From positions 126,262-190,261 of the forward strand of contig JAJVIF010000004.1 of the NCBI GenBank assembly GCA_022072165.1: a stretch of DNA of 64,000 nucleotides, given 5' to 3'. The notes under the pieces were generated by a model. It did not search any database. It was not told the origin of the DNA and worked only from the letters and a program-made list of their open reading frames with translations. A program made the translations under genes and the position numbers. Positions 1 through 7,974 of this stretch are shown in pieces (position 1 is the first letter of the stretch; each line of letters opens with the position of its first letter). This stretch comes from a bacterium (GTDB lineage Bacteria; JAJVIF01).

Positions 1-2271
1 CAGCACCATGTTGACCGCCTGGATCGCCGGGAGGTCCGGGTCATGCAGGGCGACGCCGGGGAGTCCCAGCACACTCATCGTTTGGGCCTTGGCGGTCTGC
101 TGGACAATCCGCTGCAGGCCCGTGGCGCTCCGGGGGATAGCGGGAGAGAGCACGGTGCCGGTCTGACGTTTCCGCACCGGTAACCCTCCAAAAATGGTTT
201 CCAGCTCAGGCTGCACAGTGGCGGGATCGATGTCACCTGTCAGGGTCAGGACTAACGTAGAGGGATCAAAGATGTGCACCGCGTGATCCAGCAGATGCTC
301 CCGGGTCAGAGCACTGACCGCCGCAGGGCGTCCCAACGGCGGACGGCCGTACGCCACGTCCTGGCCCCACATCGCCAGCGTCAGCTGATCATGTGTGGTG
401 TTGTACGACTCATCGGCCCGGGCGGTGATCTCCGCGAGAAGGATGTCGCGGGCGACTGCCACTTCCTCTTCGGGGAAGGTGGCCTGACTGATGAGATCGG
501 CGATCAACGGCAATGCTGTGGCGAGGTCATCGGCGGCATAGAGTCCGCTCAGCGAGGTGGTGTCGTAGCTGACACTCACTTCGAAGCGTCCGCCGAGGTG
601 GTCGATGAGTCCCAGGATGTCATCGGCAGAACGGGTGGTCGTCCCCTTGGTCAGGGTCCGCTCCAGCAGCGCGCCGAGTCCGTTGGTCTCCCAGGACTCC
701 AGATCGAGTCCCTGCGGCGCGGCGAGAGTGAGCCCCACCGTCCCGGTCCCAAGGACCGGCTTCACCAGCACCCGCATCCCGTTCCGGAGCGTCAGCGTGG
801 TGGGTGCCGCCCCCGCTCCGGCGGCCTGACTGGCGGGATAGATCGGCTGTGTGGATGTCCCCAGCCGGCCGATGTCGCCAGGTCGCTCCAGGGGAGCGGC
901 TGAGGGGTCCAGCAATGACCAGTTCGGGGTCAGGGGAGCCGCACCAGTCTCGGCGGTGGCGAGGCCGAGGGTGATGTGCGCGGCGGGGAGGAAATGCTGC
1001 GCCGCCCACTGGACATCCGCAGCGTTGACCCCCGCCAGGCGAGCGGCATAGTCTTCGAAGAAGAGGGGAGACCCGGTGGCGTTGATGTAATAGCCGAGGG
1101 TGTAGGCCTGACTCTGGACATCCTCCCCCAGGAACAAATGCTGGAGCATCAGCTGTCGGCGCGCGCGGTCAAGCTCGCTCGCGGTGGGGCCCTGCTCCTT
1201 GAGCTGCCGAATGACCCTGAAGATTTCCTCGGTAGCAGCGAGGGTCTGCGCGGGGTCCGCCATCTCCGCGCTGAGCCAAAAGGCGGACTGCGTGATCAGT
1301 TCTTGTGTGCTGGTAGAGATGTCGGAGACGAGCCCGAGCTCGTCGCGCAGACGTCGCACCAGCCGACTTGCATCCCCCTGTCCGAGAATCGCGGCCAGCA
1401 CCTGCAGAGCATAGGTTTCATCGGCACGGGCGGCGGTTGTGGGCCAGACAGCAGCGATGTGATTGGTGGCGTAGTCCCGGACTCCCACCAGCGACTGCGG
1501 CGCAGTCTGGGAGTAGGGAGTCGTGCCGGGGTCCGGGGCGATTTCAGTCGGCTGCCAGGCACTGAACTCTTCGGTGAGGATCTGCAGCGCATCCTCCGCG
1601 TTAAAGTCACCGACGGCAATGGTGAATGCGTTGTTGGGACCATAAAAGCGACGGTAGTACTCCCGCATCTGCTCATTGGTCTGGGCATCGAGGGTCGGGG
1701 CATCGCCGATGACCGGATGCCGATAGCCAGCGTGGGCCATGGCTGCCGGGAGCACCAGATCGCCCAGGAACCAGCCGGGGTTGTCGAGTCCCTGCCGGAG
1801 CTCTTCCTTCACGACTTCGCGCTCCCGTCCGAACTCGCTGTCCAGGAGCACGGGCTGGCTCACGAGGAGGGCGGTCATATGCGCGATTTCCCGGAGCTTG
1901 TCGGCGGGTCCGACATGGAAGTAGTTGGTGTTGTCCTGATCCGTGGAGGCGTTGTTGTCGATGGCGTTCTGAAACAGGATGCGGTTGAAGTCATCCAGGG
2001 GCATCCCGACTGATCCATCAAAGAGCATGTGCTCGAGGAAATGGGAGATGCCGGCATCGGCTGGTTGCTCGTTGCGGGCCCCGACCCGAAACCAGGTATT
2101 CACGACCGCCACTGGCGCCGCGTGGTTCTCGACAATGAGCAATTGCATCCCATTGGGAAGGGTCGCCATGAGCATCCCCCCGGGAGTGCGGACCGGTTCG
2201 GCAGCGGGGGCAGGGGTGGCAACGGTGAGGGACATCAGGACTCCGGTGAGCAGCAGCACGAGGGCGCGCAT
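1..2271 (-). CDS. M16 family zinc metallopeptidase (pitrilysin/insulinase-like), C-terminus outside window
   Basis: A secreted or periplasmic M16 peptidase. The reading frame is open from the ATG at 2271 to the window edge (757 codons), so the stop is missing. An N-terminal signal peptide (residues about 1-24, ending APAA) precedes the inverted zinc motif H77-F-L-E80-H81 and, further on, the VVKEEL segment that normally carries the third zinc ligand. The later half has the weaker second M16 domain, and the visible end reads like the middle of a further M16 domain, so this is probably a long fused two-chain type of about 900 residues. The start has a GGAGG Shine-Dalgarno. Family assignment is secure; substrate is unknown. 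Confidence 0.9.
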   Translation of the reverse strand, partial: MRALVLLLTGVLMSLTVATPAPAAEPVRTPGGMLMATLPNGMQLLIVENHAAPVAVVNTWFRVGARNEQPADAGISHFLEHMLFDGSVGMPLDDFNRILFQNAIDNNASTDQDNTNYFHVGPADKLREIAHMTALLVSQPVLLDSEFGREREVVKEELRQGLDNPGWFLGDLVLPAAMAHAGYRHPVIGDAPTLDAQTNEQMREYYRRFYGPNNAFTIAVGDFNAEDALQILTEEFSAWQPTEIAPDPGTTPYSQTAPQSLVGVRDYATNHIAAVWPTTAARADETYALQVLAAILGQGDASRLVRRLRDELGLVSDISTSTQELITQSAFWLSAEMADPAQTLAATEEIFRVIRQLKEQGPTASELDRARRQLMLQHLFLGEDVQSQAYTLGYYINATGSPLFFEDYAARLAGVNAADVQWAAQHFLPAAHITLGLATAETGAAPLTPNWSLLDPSAAPLERPGDIGRLGTSTQPIYPASQAAGAGAAPTTLTLRNGMRVLVKPVLGTGTVGLTLAAPQGLDLESWETNGLGALLERTLTKGTTTRSADDILGLIDHLGGRFEVSVSYDTTSLSGLYAADDLATALPLIADLISQATFPEEEVAVARDILLAEITARADESYNTTHDQLTLAMWGQDVAYGRPPLGRPAAVSALTREHLLDHAVHIFDPSTLVLTLTGDIDPATVQPELETIFGGLPVRKRQTGTVLSPAIPRSATGLQRIVQQTAKAQTMSVLGLPGVALHDPDLPAIQAVNMVL

Positions 2272-2417
2272 GGGGCCTCCAGGCATACCTCCCGGGCTGG
2301 TGGGTCCGGGGAGGGTGAGAAAGGCGAAGTGCCGGGGGGAAGGATACGCGAGCCGCCCGGGGGGCCGGGCGGCGAAGGCAGGCTTACATCAAAGTCGGTC
2401 GGTCGTGCCGACGAGCC

Positions 2418-3479
2418 TCAGAGCCCTGGGAGGATGGCATCGGCGGCGGGGGTCAGAGTGAAGGCCGCCAGGGGCTGCCAGGCGAGACCCTCCACGGCAT
2501 CGGCCCGGAGTCCCTGGGTGACGAACTCTCCCGGTCCCGACACCGTGACCTGCACGATGCCAGCTTCCTCGAGGCCGCTGGGGTAACGGAGCAGGAAGCG
2601 CAGATGTGTCCCGGCAGGTTCACTAAAGAGGGCGAACCCGCTGGCGGTGCCATCGGTGAACGCCGCGCTGTCGATGGGGTCCAGATTGACCGGACCCAGC
2701 GCGGTTCCCCAGCCGATCTCTTCCATGCTTGCTGGCATCTGTCCGGTGTTAGCCAGGGTCGCGCTGGCGGCGTGGAGCCACTGGCTCAGCGCTTCTGCGA
2801 CCCGGGCATCCTGCAGGGGACGGGCGGTCTGGCGGTACCCCTCCAGGATCTGCTGCCGGACTGCAGGCCGGCTGCTCTCGCGCTCGGCGGCCAGCATCGT
2901 GTCGAGGCTGTCAGGTGTCAGACTCTCCAGCGCTGCGATCTTCGGATTGACGAGCGGCGCAGGCGGCGCGGACTGACCCATACGGACGGGCTCCAGATGG
3001 AGGAGTCCATCGGTTTCGCCATAGACCGGGAGGTGTCCGGCAGGGGGCTGATTTGCCACGAGGGTCAAAGTCCACTGCGCGGCCTGCGAGCGCCAGGCTT
3101 CCGGGGTCACGGTGCCGGTGAGCGGGTCGGTGGTCGCGGCAGCGAGGATGCCCGTTGCGGGGTCGGCCAAAGTCCAGGCGAAGACAAAGGGGGCCAGGCC
3201 CTCCGGAGTCGCGGGCCAGCTCCCCTGGACCTGCGAGGCCCGGATGGCTCCCTGCGAGATGCCATGAAAGGTCAGGGGCAACAGAGAGAACCAGGTCGCA
3301 GAGTCCCGTTGCTGCAGACGAGTCGTGCGGGTCGCGAGCCAGGCCTCGACTCCCTCCACCTGCTGACTCCGGGGCTGATCGTTGACCGCAGTTGCGGTCT
3401 CCTTGGGGGGCGCGGTGATACACGCCGCGATGAACAATAGCGGCAACGGCACCAGCCAGCACAACGTACGGGTAGTCAT
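2418..3479 (-). CDS. Hypothetical lipoprotein
   Basis: A 353-residue exported protein of unknown function. The start chosen at 3479 follows a strong AAGGAG site; an in-frame upstream codon would add eight residues but spoil the signal peptide. Residues 1-20 form a lipoprotein signal peptide with lipobox FIAAC. The mature part is Ala/Pro/Leu rich with no motif I recognise. It lies upstream of the M16 gene on the same strand, 146 bases away, so the two could be co-transcribed. It may be an envelope-anchored accessory protein; no function is proposed. Confidence 0.75.
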   Translation of the reverse strand: MTTRTLCWLVPLPLLFIAACITAPPKETATAVNDQPRSQQVEGVEAWLATRTTRLQQRDSATWFSLLPLTFHGISQGAIRASQVQGSWPATPEGLAPFVFAWTLADPATGILAAATTDPLTGTVTPEAWRSQAAQWTLTLVANQPPAGHLPVYGETDGLLHLEPVRMGQSAPPAPLVNPKIAALESLTPDSLDTMLAAERESSRPAVRQQILEGYRQTARPLQDARVAEALSQWLHAASATLANTGQMPASMEEIGWGTALGPVNLDPIDSAAFTDGTASGFALFSEPAGTHLRFLLRYPSGLEEAGIVQVTVSGPGEFVTQGLRADAVEGLAWQPLAAFTLTPAADAILPGL

Positions 3480-3570
3480 GGGATTCTCCTTGTGAGTTCT
3501 CACTTTTGTGGGACTTTTCCTCAGTGCGATCGGCTAAGAAAGACTGCTAGCATGGGCTGGTGGGCGCAGG

Positions 3571-3948
3571 CTAACAGCACTCTGCGGACTCCTCCTCACC
3601 ACAGACGAAAGGCTCTCCAATCGGGTACGACGGATAGCCGGGTGGGAAGCAAGTGCAGCTTCCTGCGCAGGTATAAGAAGTGTAGGTCTTGTACTCTCGC
3701 CAGTGTTGACCTGTGCATGGGATGCAGTTTAGGCAAGCACAATTTGCGGGAGGGCAGCTCAGGAATGCAGCTTTCTGAATATTGTAAAAGTGTGTACAAG
3801 GTGAGAAGCCCGACCCGTTCCAGCACCAGCAAACCTCAAAGCCGGTGCCCCCAAGAGAGATCTCCATCTCGCAGCAGTCTGCAAAAGTAACTGATGGGAG
3901 CAAAAGCACGCTCCAGCCTAGTACAGCAGAAAGGAAAAACCTTAACAC
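3571..3948 (-). CDS. Small secreted cysteine-rich protein
   Basis: A 125-residue protein with an N-terminal hydrophobic signal (LSAVLGWSVLLLPSVTFA) and a mature part of about 100 residues holding 16 cysteines, including the CC pairs just after the cleavage site and at the extreme C-terminus. I chose the GTG at 3948 because GGAGG lies six bases upstream; a TTG at 3990 in the same frame has no ribosome site. Base composition is more AT-rich than the flanking genes. Even cysteine numbers and export suggest a disulfide-knotted extracellular peptide, but metal binding is also possible. I recognise no family. Confidence 0.65.
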   Translation of the reverse strand: MLRFFLSAVLGWSVLLLPSVTFADCCEMEISLGGTGFEVCWCWNGSGFSPCTHFYNIQKAAFLSCPPANCACLNCIPCTGQHWREYKTYTSYTCAGSCTCFPPGYPSYPIGEPFVCGEEESAECC

Positions 3949-4187
3949 GGGTTTCCTCCAGGCTGGGATTTGGGTGATCGGACGCGACAAAATCTACCCT
4001 GCTTCCTCATTGCAGTCAATGAGCTTTTCTAAAAAATGCGTCCATACTGAACGAGTTGCTGCAGCAATGCCGCCAGCGCTGCATCGCTGGTAGTATCAAT
4101 CGGCAAACGGCGGTGGGTCTGAAGAGCAGTTTCCCGCATCGGGCAGTATCAGCTAAAGAGGGGAGCGAAGGCCGGTACAATCAGCAG
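3949..4187. other. Intergenic region, AT-richer than flanks
   Basis: This 239-base divergent spacer separates the cysteine-rich protein gene (minus) from the GrpE-like gene (plus). It is visibly less GC-rich than its surroundings. It holds the GGAGG site of the minus-strand gene at its left end and the TACAAT box of the plus-strand gene at its right end. I see no other gene or RNA. Confidence 0.5.
4176..4181 (+). promoter_or_regulatory. -10 box TACAAT abutting the GrpE-like start (leaderless-type)
   Basis: TACAAT (preceded by GG) ends six bases before the ATG at 4188, and there is no Shine-Dalgarno. Transcription would begin at or next to the start codon. Confidence 0.5.
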
Positions 4188-5744
4188 ATGCCCTTCGAAG
4201 TGACCTTCGATGACCAGCCCTATCCCCTGCCACCGGAGTTGGTGCCACCCCCCTTAGGGTTGCTGCCCGCCGATGAGGGGCCAGATAAACTCGCCCTGTT
4301 TGAAGCGCTTGGGCGGCTACAGCGCGACCTCTCCCGGCTCTCCGGACGCCTCCAGCTCAACATCAAGAGTCAGCAGGAAGGGCAGATGAAGGTCGAGGAA
4401 GCGATGGGGGCTCTGGAGTCCCGCTTCCGCGAAGCGAGCCTGGTGAAGCCCCCGCCACCCCCGGTCGTGACTGGTGGTGGGGCGAGCCTCGAACAGTTGA
4501 CCCCCCATCTGGCGAAGCTGAGCGAGCAGCTGGTCGGCATCCAGCGGAAGGTCAATCCCCTCAGCGAGCAGCTCGAAGCGGTGAAGGGGAGTTACAGGGA
4601 GAAGGTCGAGGAGAGTCAAATCGAGCGGATTCTCCCGGTCCTCGACTCCTTCGAGCGCCTCTTCGAGCAGGCGGGTCAGAGTGAAGACCCGAAGATGCAG
4701 AAGTGGCTCGAAGGAGTCCGGATGATCTACAACCAGCTGCGCAGCTTCCTGCGAGGTCAGGGGGTCGAGGAGATTCCGGCTCTGGGTGAGGTGTTTGATC
4801 CGAAGCTCTTCGCAGCGGTCGGGACCGACCCTACGGATGCGTATCCGCCGAACGTGGTCAGCCGGGTCGGTCGGACTGGGTATCGCCGTCAGACCGAATC
4901 GGGTACGAAAATCCTGCGAGTCCCGGAAGTCTTTGTGGCCAAGCCTCCGACGGAAGCGATGCGCCTCGATGAGTCGCAGCTGACCCGGGCGGAAATCCTG
5001 GAGCAGCAGCGTCGGGAGGATGCGGGGGAAGTTTCTGCGTCATCATCGTCGACGTCTGCGCCTCCGCCAGCGACTGCTGCACCACCTGCACCACTCATCG
5101 CTGCCCCACCGGCCCCATCACCAGCGCCTGTCGTGATGACGGAGCCTGCACCGGAGCCACCACCAGCGTTAGTTGCAGAATCTGTAGCAGAGCCAGCCGC
5201 CGCCGAGGATCTGTTACCCGATCCTGCGACTCTCACCATTGGTCCGGGGGAGGACAAGTTTGCCGACATCCGGGCGAAGGCGGAAGCCGCGCTCAAAGGG
5301 CTGTTCGAGCCCGCCGCGCATCTGGAGTCCGCCCATCCGACCCCGGTGGCGGAGCCGCCAGCACCATCCGTGTCGCCATCGCAGCAGACCAGCTTCGCTG
5401 GCTGGGGTGGTCTTGGGACCGAAGCGACTGTGCCGGACACGCCACCGCAGATGCCAGCAGTCGAGGGAGGAGTCCCGATGGATGCACCGCCGCTGGAAGG
5501 GGGAGGCGAGGAGTACTACGCCTCCGGGGATGGGTTGTATGAACTCCGGATGGCGCGGGGTCTGAGCCTCGCGGACTTCTGGGGACATGCGTTCGGCAAG
5601 CAGTTGGGTGACCAGCAACTGATGGACCTGGGGGAAGCGGTCGAGCGGGAAGAGGAGTGTATCGATGAGAAGGAGCTGCGTCGGCTGGCTCAGGGTCTGG
5701 GACTGACCGTCGAGGACCTGCTGCCACTGCTCCGTCGGGAGTAA
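4188..5744 (+). CDS. GrpE-domain fusion protein
   Basis: A 518-residue protein built from an N-terminal coiled-coil (about 28-140), a GrpE-like nucleotide-exchange region (about 142-250, with the family pattern ILPVLDSFERLF, GVEEIPALGEVFDPKLFAAVG and a final beta domain), a long Pro/Ala/Ser linker (about 285-440) and a C-terminal helical segment (about 447-518) resembling an XRE-type helix-turn-helix. Ordinary GrpE is about 200 residues, so the tail is unusual. GrpE releases ADP from DnaK, but no dnaK or dnaJ is nearby, so a specialised co-chaperone or regulator is possible. The ATG at 4188 is chosen because a -10 box sits just ahead of it; the frame is open 44 codons further upstream. Confidence 0.75.
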   Translation: MPFEVTFDDQPYPLPPELVPPPLGLLPADEGPDKLALFEALGRLQRDLSRLSGRLQLNIKSQQEGQMKVEEAMGALESRFREASLVKPPPPPVVTGGGASLEQLTPHLAKLSEQLVGIQRKVNPLSEQLEAVKGSYREKVEESQIERILPVLDSFERLFEQAGQSEDPKMQKWLEGVRMIYNQLRSFLRGQGVEEIPALGEVFDPKLFAAVGTDPTDAYPPNVVSRVGRTGYRRQTESGTKILRVPEVFVAKPPTEAMRLDESQLTRAEILEQQRREDAGEVSASSSSTSAPPPATAAPPAPLIAAPPAPSPAPVVMTEPAPEPPPALVAESVAEPAAAEDLLPDPATLTIGPGEDKFADIRAKAEAALKGLFEPAAHLESAHPTPVAEPPAPSVSPSQQTSFAGWGGLGTEATVPDTPPQMPAVEGGVPMDAPPLEGGGEEYYASGDGLYELRMARGLSLADFWGHAFGKQLGDQQLMDLGEAVEREEECIDEKELRRLAQGLGLTVEDLLPLLRRE

Positions 5745-5769
5745 ACTGGTTCACGAGGAGGACGTCGAC

Positions 5770-6468
5770 GTGGAAACGCTGATCGGACAGGGCGCATACA
5801 CGTTGCGTGAAGCCGGGCGCATCCTCGGACGTCCGAAGCGTTGGGTCGAGGGCTGGCTGAAGTCGTTAGACCGCACCAAATCCGGTGTACTGCAGGACCG
5901 TTGGGTGTTTGAAGATGTTCGTCTGCTCACTTTTGCAGATTTAATCGAGCTATACCTGATTTCGGAATTCCAGGAGGTCGGGATCAAACGTGCTGTCATC
6001 AGAAAGGCAGCACAGACTCTGACCGAGCGCTACAACTCGCCGCACCCCTTCTCCCTGCGTGCCTGTTTCGCCGATGTGCAGGCGATCTTTTTTAAGTATC
6101 AGGGCGTTCAGGGTGAGTTGAATGAGGATGCTTCCGGCCGGAAGGGACAGCTGGTGATCCCGGCACTTCTGGATGTCATCAGGCATGTCGAAACTCGGCT
6201 GGAGTTTGATGCGGATGGGAAAGCAATTCGGTTCTGGCCGATGGCTACCGGCACTAAGCGTGGTTTGGTGGTGCTGGATCCGATGCGCCAGATGGGGCGA
6301 CCAATCGTGGCGGCCTGCGGCGTTTCCACCCGGGTGCTGGACCTGGCTGTTAAAGCCGAGGGTGTGGAGTATCTGAACGACATCGCGAAGTCCTATCGGG
6401 TGTCCCCTGCTGATGTCCGTGCGGCCGTTGAGTATGAGGAATCATTGCTGCACCGCTCCGCTGCATGA
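5770..6468 (+). CDS. DUF433-family antitoxin
   Basis: A 232-residue protein matching the long form of DUF433, the predicted antitoxin partner of PIN-like (DUF5615/VapC45-type) toxins. The N-terminus carries the family opening (GQGAYTLREAGRILG) and a MerR-like helix-turn-helix around residues 10-30. The middle has the FADLIELYLISEFQEVGIKRAVIRKAA pattern in two parts, and the C-terminal DUF433 repeat ends with VSPADVRAAVEYEESL. The GTG start has a GAGGAGG site. It overlaps the toxin start by four bases (ATGA), implying translational coupling. Such antitoxins usually bind their own promoter. Confidence 0.82.
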   Translation: METLIGQGAYTLREAGRILGRPKRWVEGWLKSLDRTKSGVLQDRWVFEDVRLLTFADLIELYLISEFQEVGIKRAVIRKAAQTLTERYNSPHPFSLRACFADVQAIFFKYQGVQGELNEDASGRKGQLVIPALLDVIRHVETRLEFDADGKAIRFWPMATGTKRGLVVLDPMRQMGRPIVAACGVSTRVLDLAVKAEGVEYLNDIAKSYRVSPADVRAAVEYEESLLHRSAA

Positions 6469-6890
6469 AAATCCTGCTGGACGAGCATCATCCTGTGGAG
6501 GTTCAGAATGCCCTGAACACCCTGGGTGATGTGGCGGAAATGATGATTAGGCTGCTGCAACAGGGAATGTCCGATGAAGCACTGTTGGCCTACTCAAAGC
6601 AGGAAAAGTTTGAAGTCTTCCTGACCGCAGACCGAGGTATGCGAGGGAAGCAGACGCACAGGGCCAGCCTGGCCGGCTTCCTAGATATGGGTTGCGTGAT
6701 CTTCCTGCCAGCGAAGTACACAAAGCTGGGTCGGTCGCAAAAGGCTGCCTGGCTGCTGGAGTATTGGCCTGACATCCGCAGTGTGGTGGACAAATGTCCT
6801 GCCGGTCACTTCATCAAAGTGACTGCGACAGGACTGCCGCAGATTCGGCCGTACAATCCCCCGACTCATTCAAGCGGGGGACCGGTGTAA
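6465..6890 (+). CDS. PIN-like (DUF5615-type) toxin
   Basis: A 141-residue protein of the PIN-like fold, the toxin partner of the DUF433 protein immediately upstream. Likely catalytic acidic residues are D6 in the opening KILLDEH strand, D37/E38 in GMSDEALL, and D56 in FLTADRGM. The family is predicted to cleave RNA using a metal held by these residues. The ATG overlaps the antitoxin stop by four bases. Its 3' end overlaps the convergent GNAT gene by 25 bases. Assignment rests on motif pattern and operon context; the RNA target is unknown. Confidence 0.8.
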   Translation: MKILLDEHHPVEVQNALNTLGDVAEMMIRLLQQGMSDEALLAYSKQEKFEVFLTADRGMRGKQTHRASLAGFLDMGCVIFLPAKYTKLGRSQKAAWLLEYWPDIRSVVDKCPAGHFIKVTATGLPQIRPYNPPTHSSGGPV

Positions 6891-7786
6891 CGACGCTGGA
6901 CCTCCAGCACCTGATATGGCAGCGCAGCGAAGAGGTGTTGACAGGGCAAACTCCGTAAATCGACACCACCCACATAAGTCGACACCCAGGCATCTTTCAG
7001 CTGACGCAAGCCCTCGGTGAAGAGCGCTCGCCCGTAGCCCTGTCCCTGCGCCGCGGGCTCGACATGCAGTGCCAGTAACGCGCCAGTCCGGGGATCGGCG
7101 GGCCAGCTTTGCGGCAACACCGCTCCGATGGGCCGCCCGTTGTGGTAGCCGATCCGCCAGCGCTGAGGTTCCAGTTGCGCCCCGGCAACCTGCCGCATCG
7201 CGAGCAGGGTGGCGGTGGCAGTCCCTTCAGGCATCGCTCCAATGGTTTCCAGCATCTGTCCGAACTGGAGATTGCCGACATCATGCAGGCTCCGCCAGGC
7301 GAGGGGGAGCTGCTTTGTGGGAGGAGTCCAGCCTGCCAGATCAGCTTTGAGCATGGACTGCTCATCGAGGTCCTGAAAGCCCATCGCCACGAAAAGCTGA
7401 TCCAGCCGATCCGGGTCGCCCTGCACAGGGTCCAGTAGCAGGACCCCTTCGATCTGCTTAATCTGCCGCGACCAGCACTCCGCCAAAAAGCGGGCCAGCA
7501 GACTCCGCCCGATTTCATCGATGTGAGCGGGGTCGGGGATGAGGGGGGCGAGGACCTCCGCGCGCCGTCCGGGGCGAAAGCGTGCCCGGAGGACTCCCAG
7601 CCATTGCCCCCGGGATCCTTCAGCGACCAGGAACTCGGCGGGGTCGAAATCCGGGGCATGGAGGGCCGGCACCAGCCGATTCAGGGCGGCTTCGGCGGTC
7701 CCACCCGTCAGGGACTGGGTCAGGGCGACCCACTGGGGGCCTTCCACGGGCGTCAATGAGCGGACCGAGAAGTGCAAAGGAGCCAT
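6866..7786 (-). CDS. GNAT family N-acetyltransferase
   Basis: A 306-residue protein with two GNAT-like halves. The C-terminal half has the acetyl-CoA pyrophosphate loop motif QGQGYGRAL at about residue 246 after a LLALHVEP strand; the N-terminal half is degenerate, with a GVLLLDPVQ strand. Tandem GNATs of this size acetylate small molecules or protein amines, but no substrate can be inferred. The minus-strand sequence just upstream has CATAAT, a plausible -10, 11 bases before the ATG. It is convergent with the toxin-antitoxin pair. Confidence 0.8.
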   Translation of the reverse strand: MAPLHFSVRSLTPVEGPQWVALTQSLTGGTAEAALNRLVPALHAPDFDPAEFLVAEGSRGQWLGVLRARFRPGRRAEVLAPLIPDPAHIDEIGRSLLARFLAECWSRQIKQIEGVLLLDPVQGDPDRLDQLFVAMGFQDLDEQSMLKADLAGWTPPTKQLPLAWRSLHDVGNLQFGQMLETIGAMPEGTATATLLAMRQVAGAQLEPQRWRIGYHNGRPIGAVLPQSWPADPRTGALLALHVEPAAQGQGYGRALFTEGLRQLKDAWVSTYVGGVDLRSLPCQHLFAALPYQVLEVQRRYTGPPLE

Positions 7787-7818
7787 GCTGAAGGGGCATT
7801 ATGGACGAGTCTGGCGGG

Positions 7819-7824
7819 TACAAT
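7819..7824 (+). promoter_or_regulatory. -10 box TACAAT upstream of the ADP-ribosylglycohydrolase gene
   Basis: GGTACAAT matches the extended -10 seen repeatedly in this window. Transcription would begin near 7831, giving a leader of about 145 nt before the chosen start at 7975. Confidence 0.4.
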
Positions 7825-7897
7825 AGTAAGTCGCGACCTCTGGCCACCGGTTCCGGTCCCTGGGCCTTCCACTGAGGGATGACAGGTGGAGAGAGAG

Positions 7898-7957
7898 ATG
7901 CCAGTCGCCGCTGTCACCAGCCCGGCCGTCGTTGGCCCGGTGTTGCCCAGGAAGTAG
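7898..7957 (+). CDS. Possible 19-residue leader peptide
   Basis: The ATG at 7898 is preceded by a purine-rich GGTGGAGAGAGAG stretch, the best ribosome site in this leader. It opens a 19-codon frame (MPVAAVTSPAVVGPVLPRK) ending in TAG 17 bases before the ADP-ribosylglycohydrolase start. It could couple translation to the downstream gene. It may equally be chance. Confidence 0.25.
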   Translation: MPVAAVTSPAVVGPVLPRK

Positions 7958-7974
7958 TGAGGCTCGCCACTCTC

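Noticed and set aside
976-2013. A 345-codon open frame on the plus strand opposite the M16 peptidase
   Set aside because: It lies fully antisense to a clear M16 gene with signal peptide and zinc motif; such long antisense frames are expected at this GC content.
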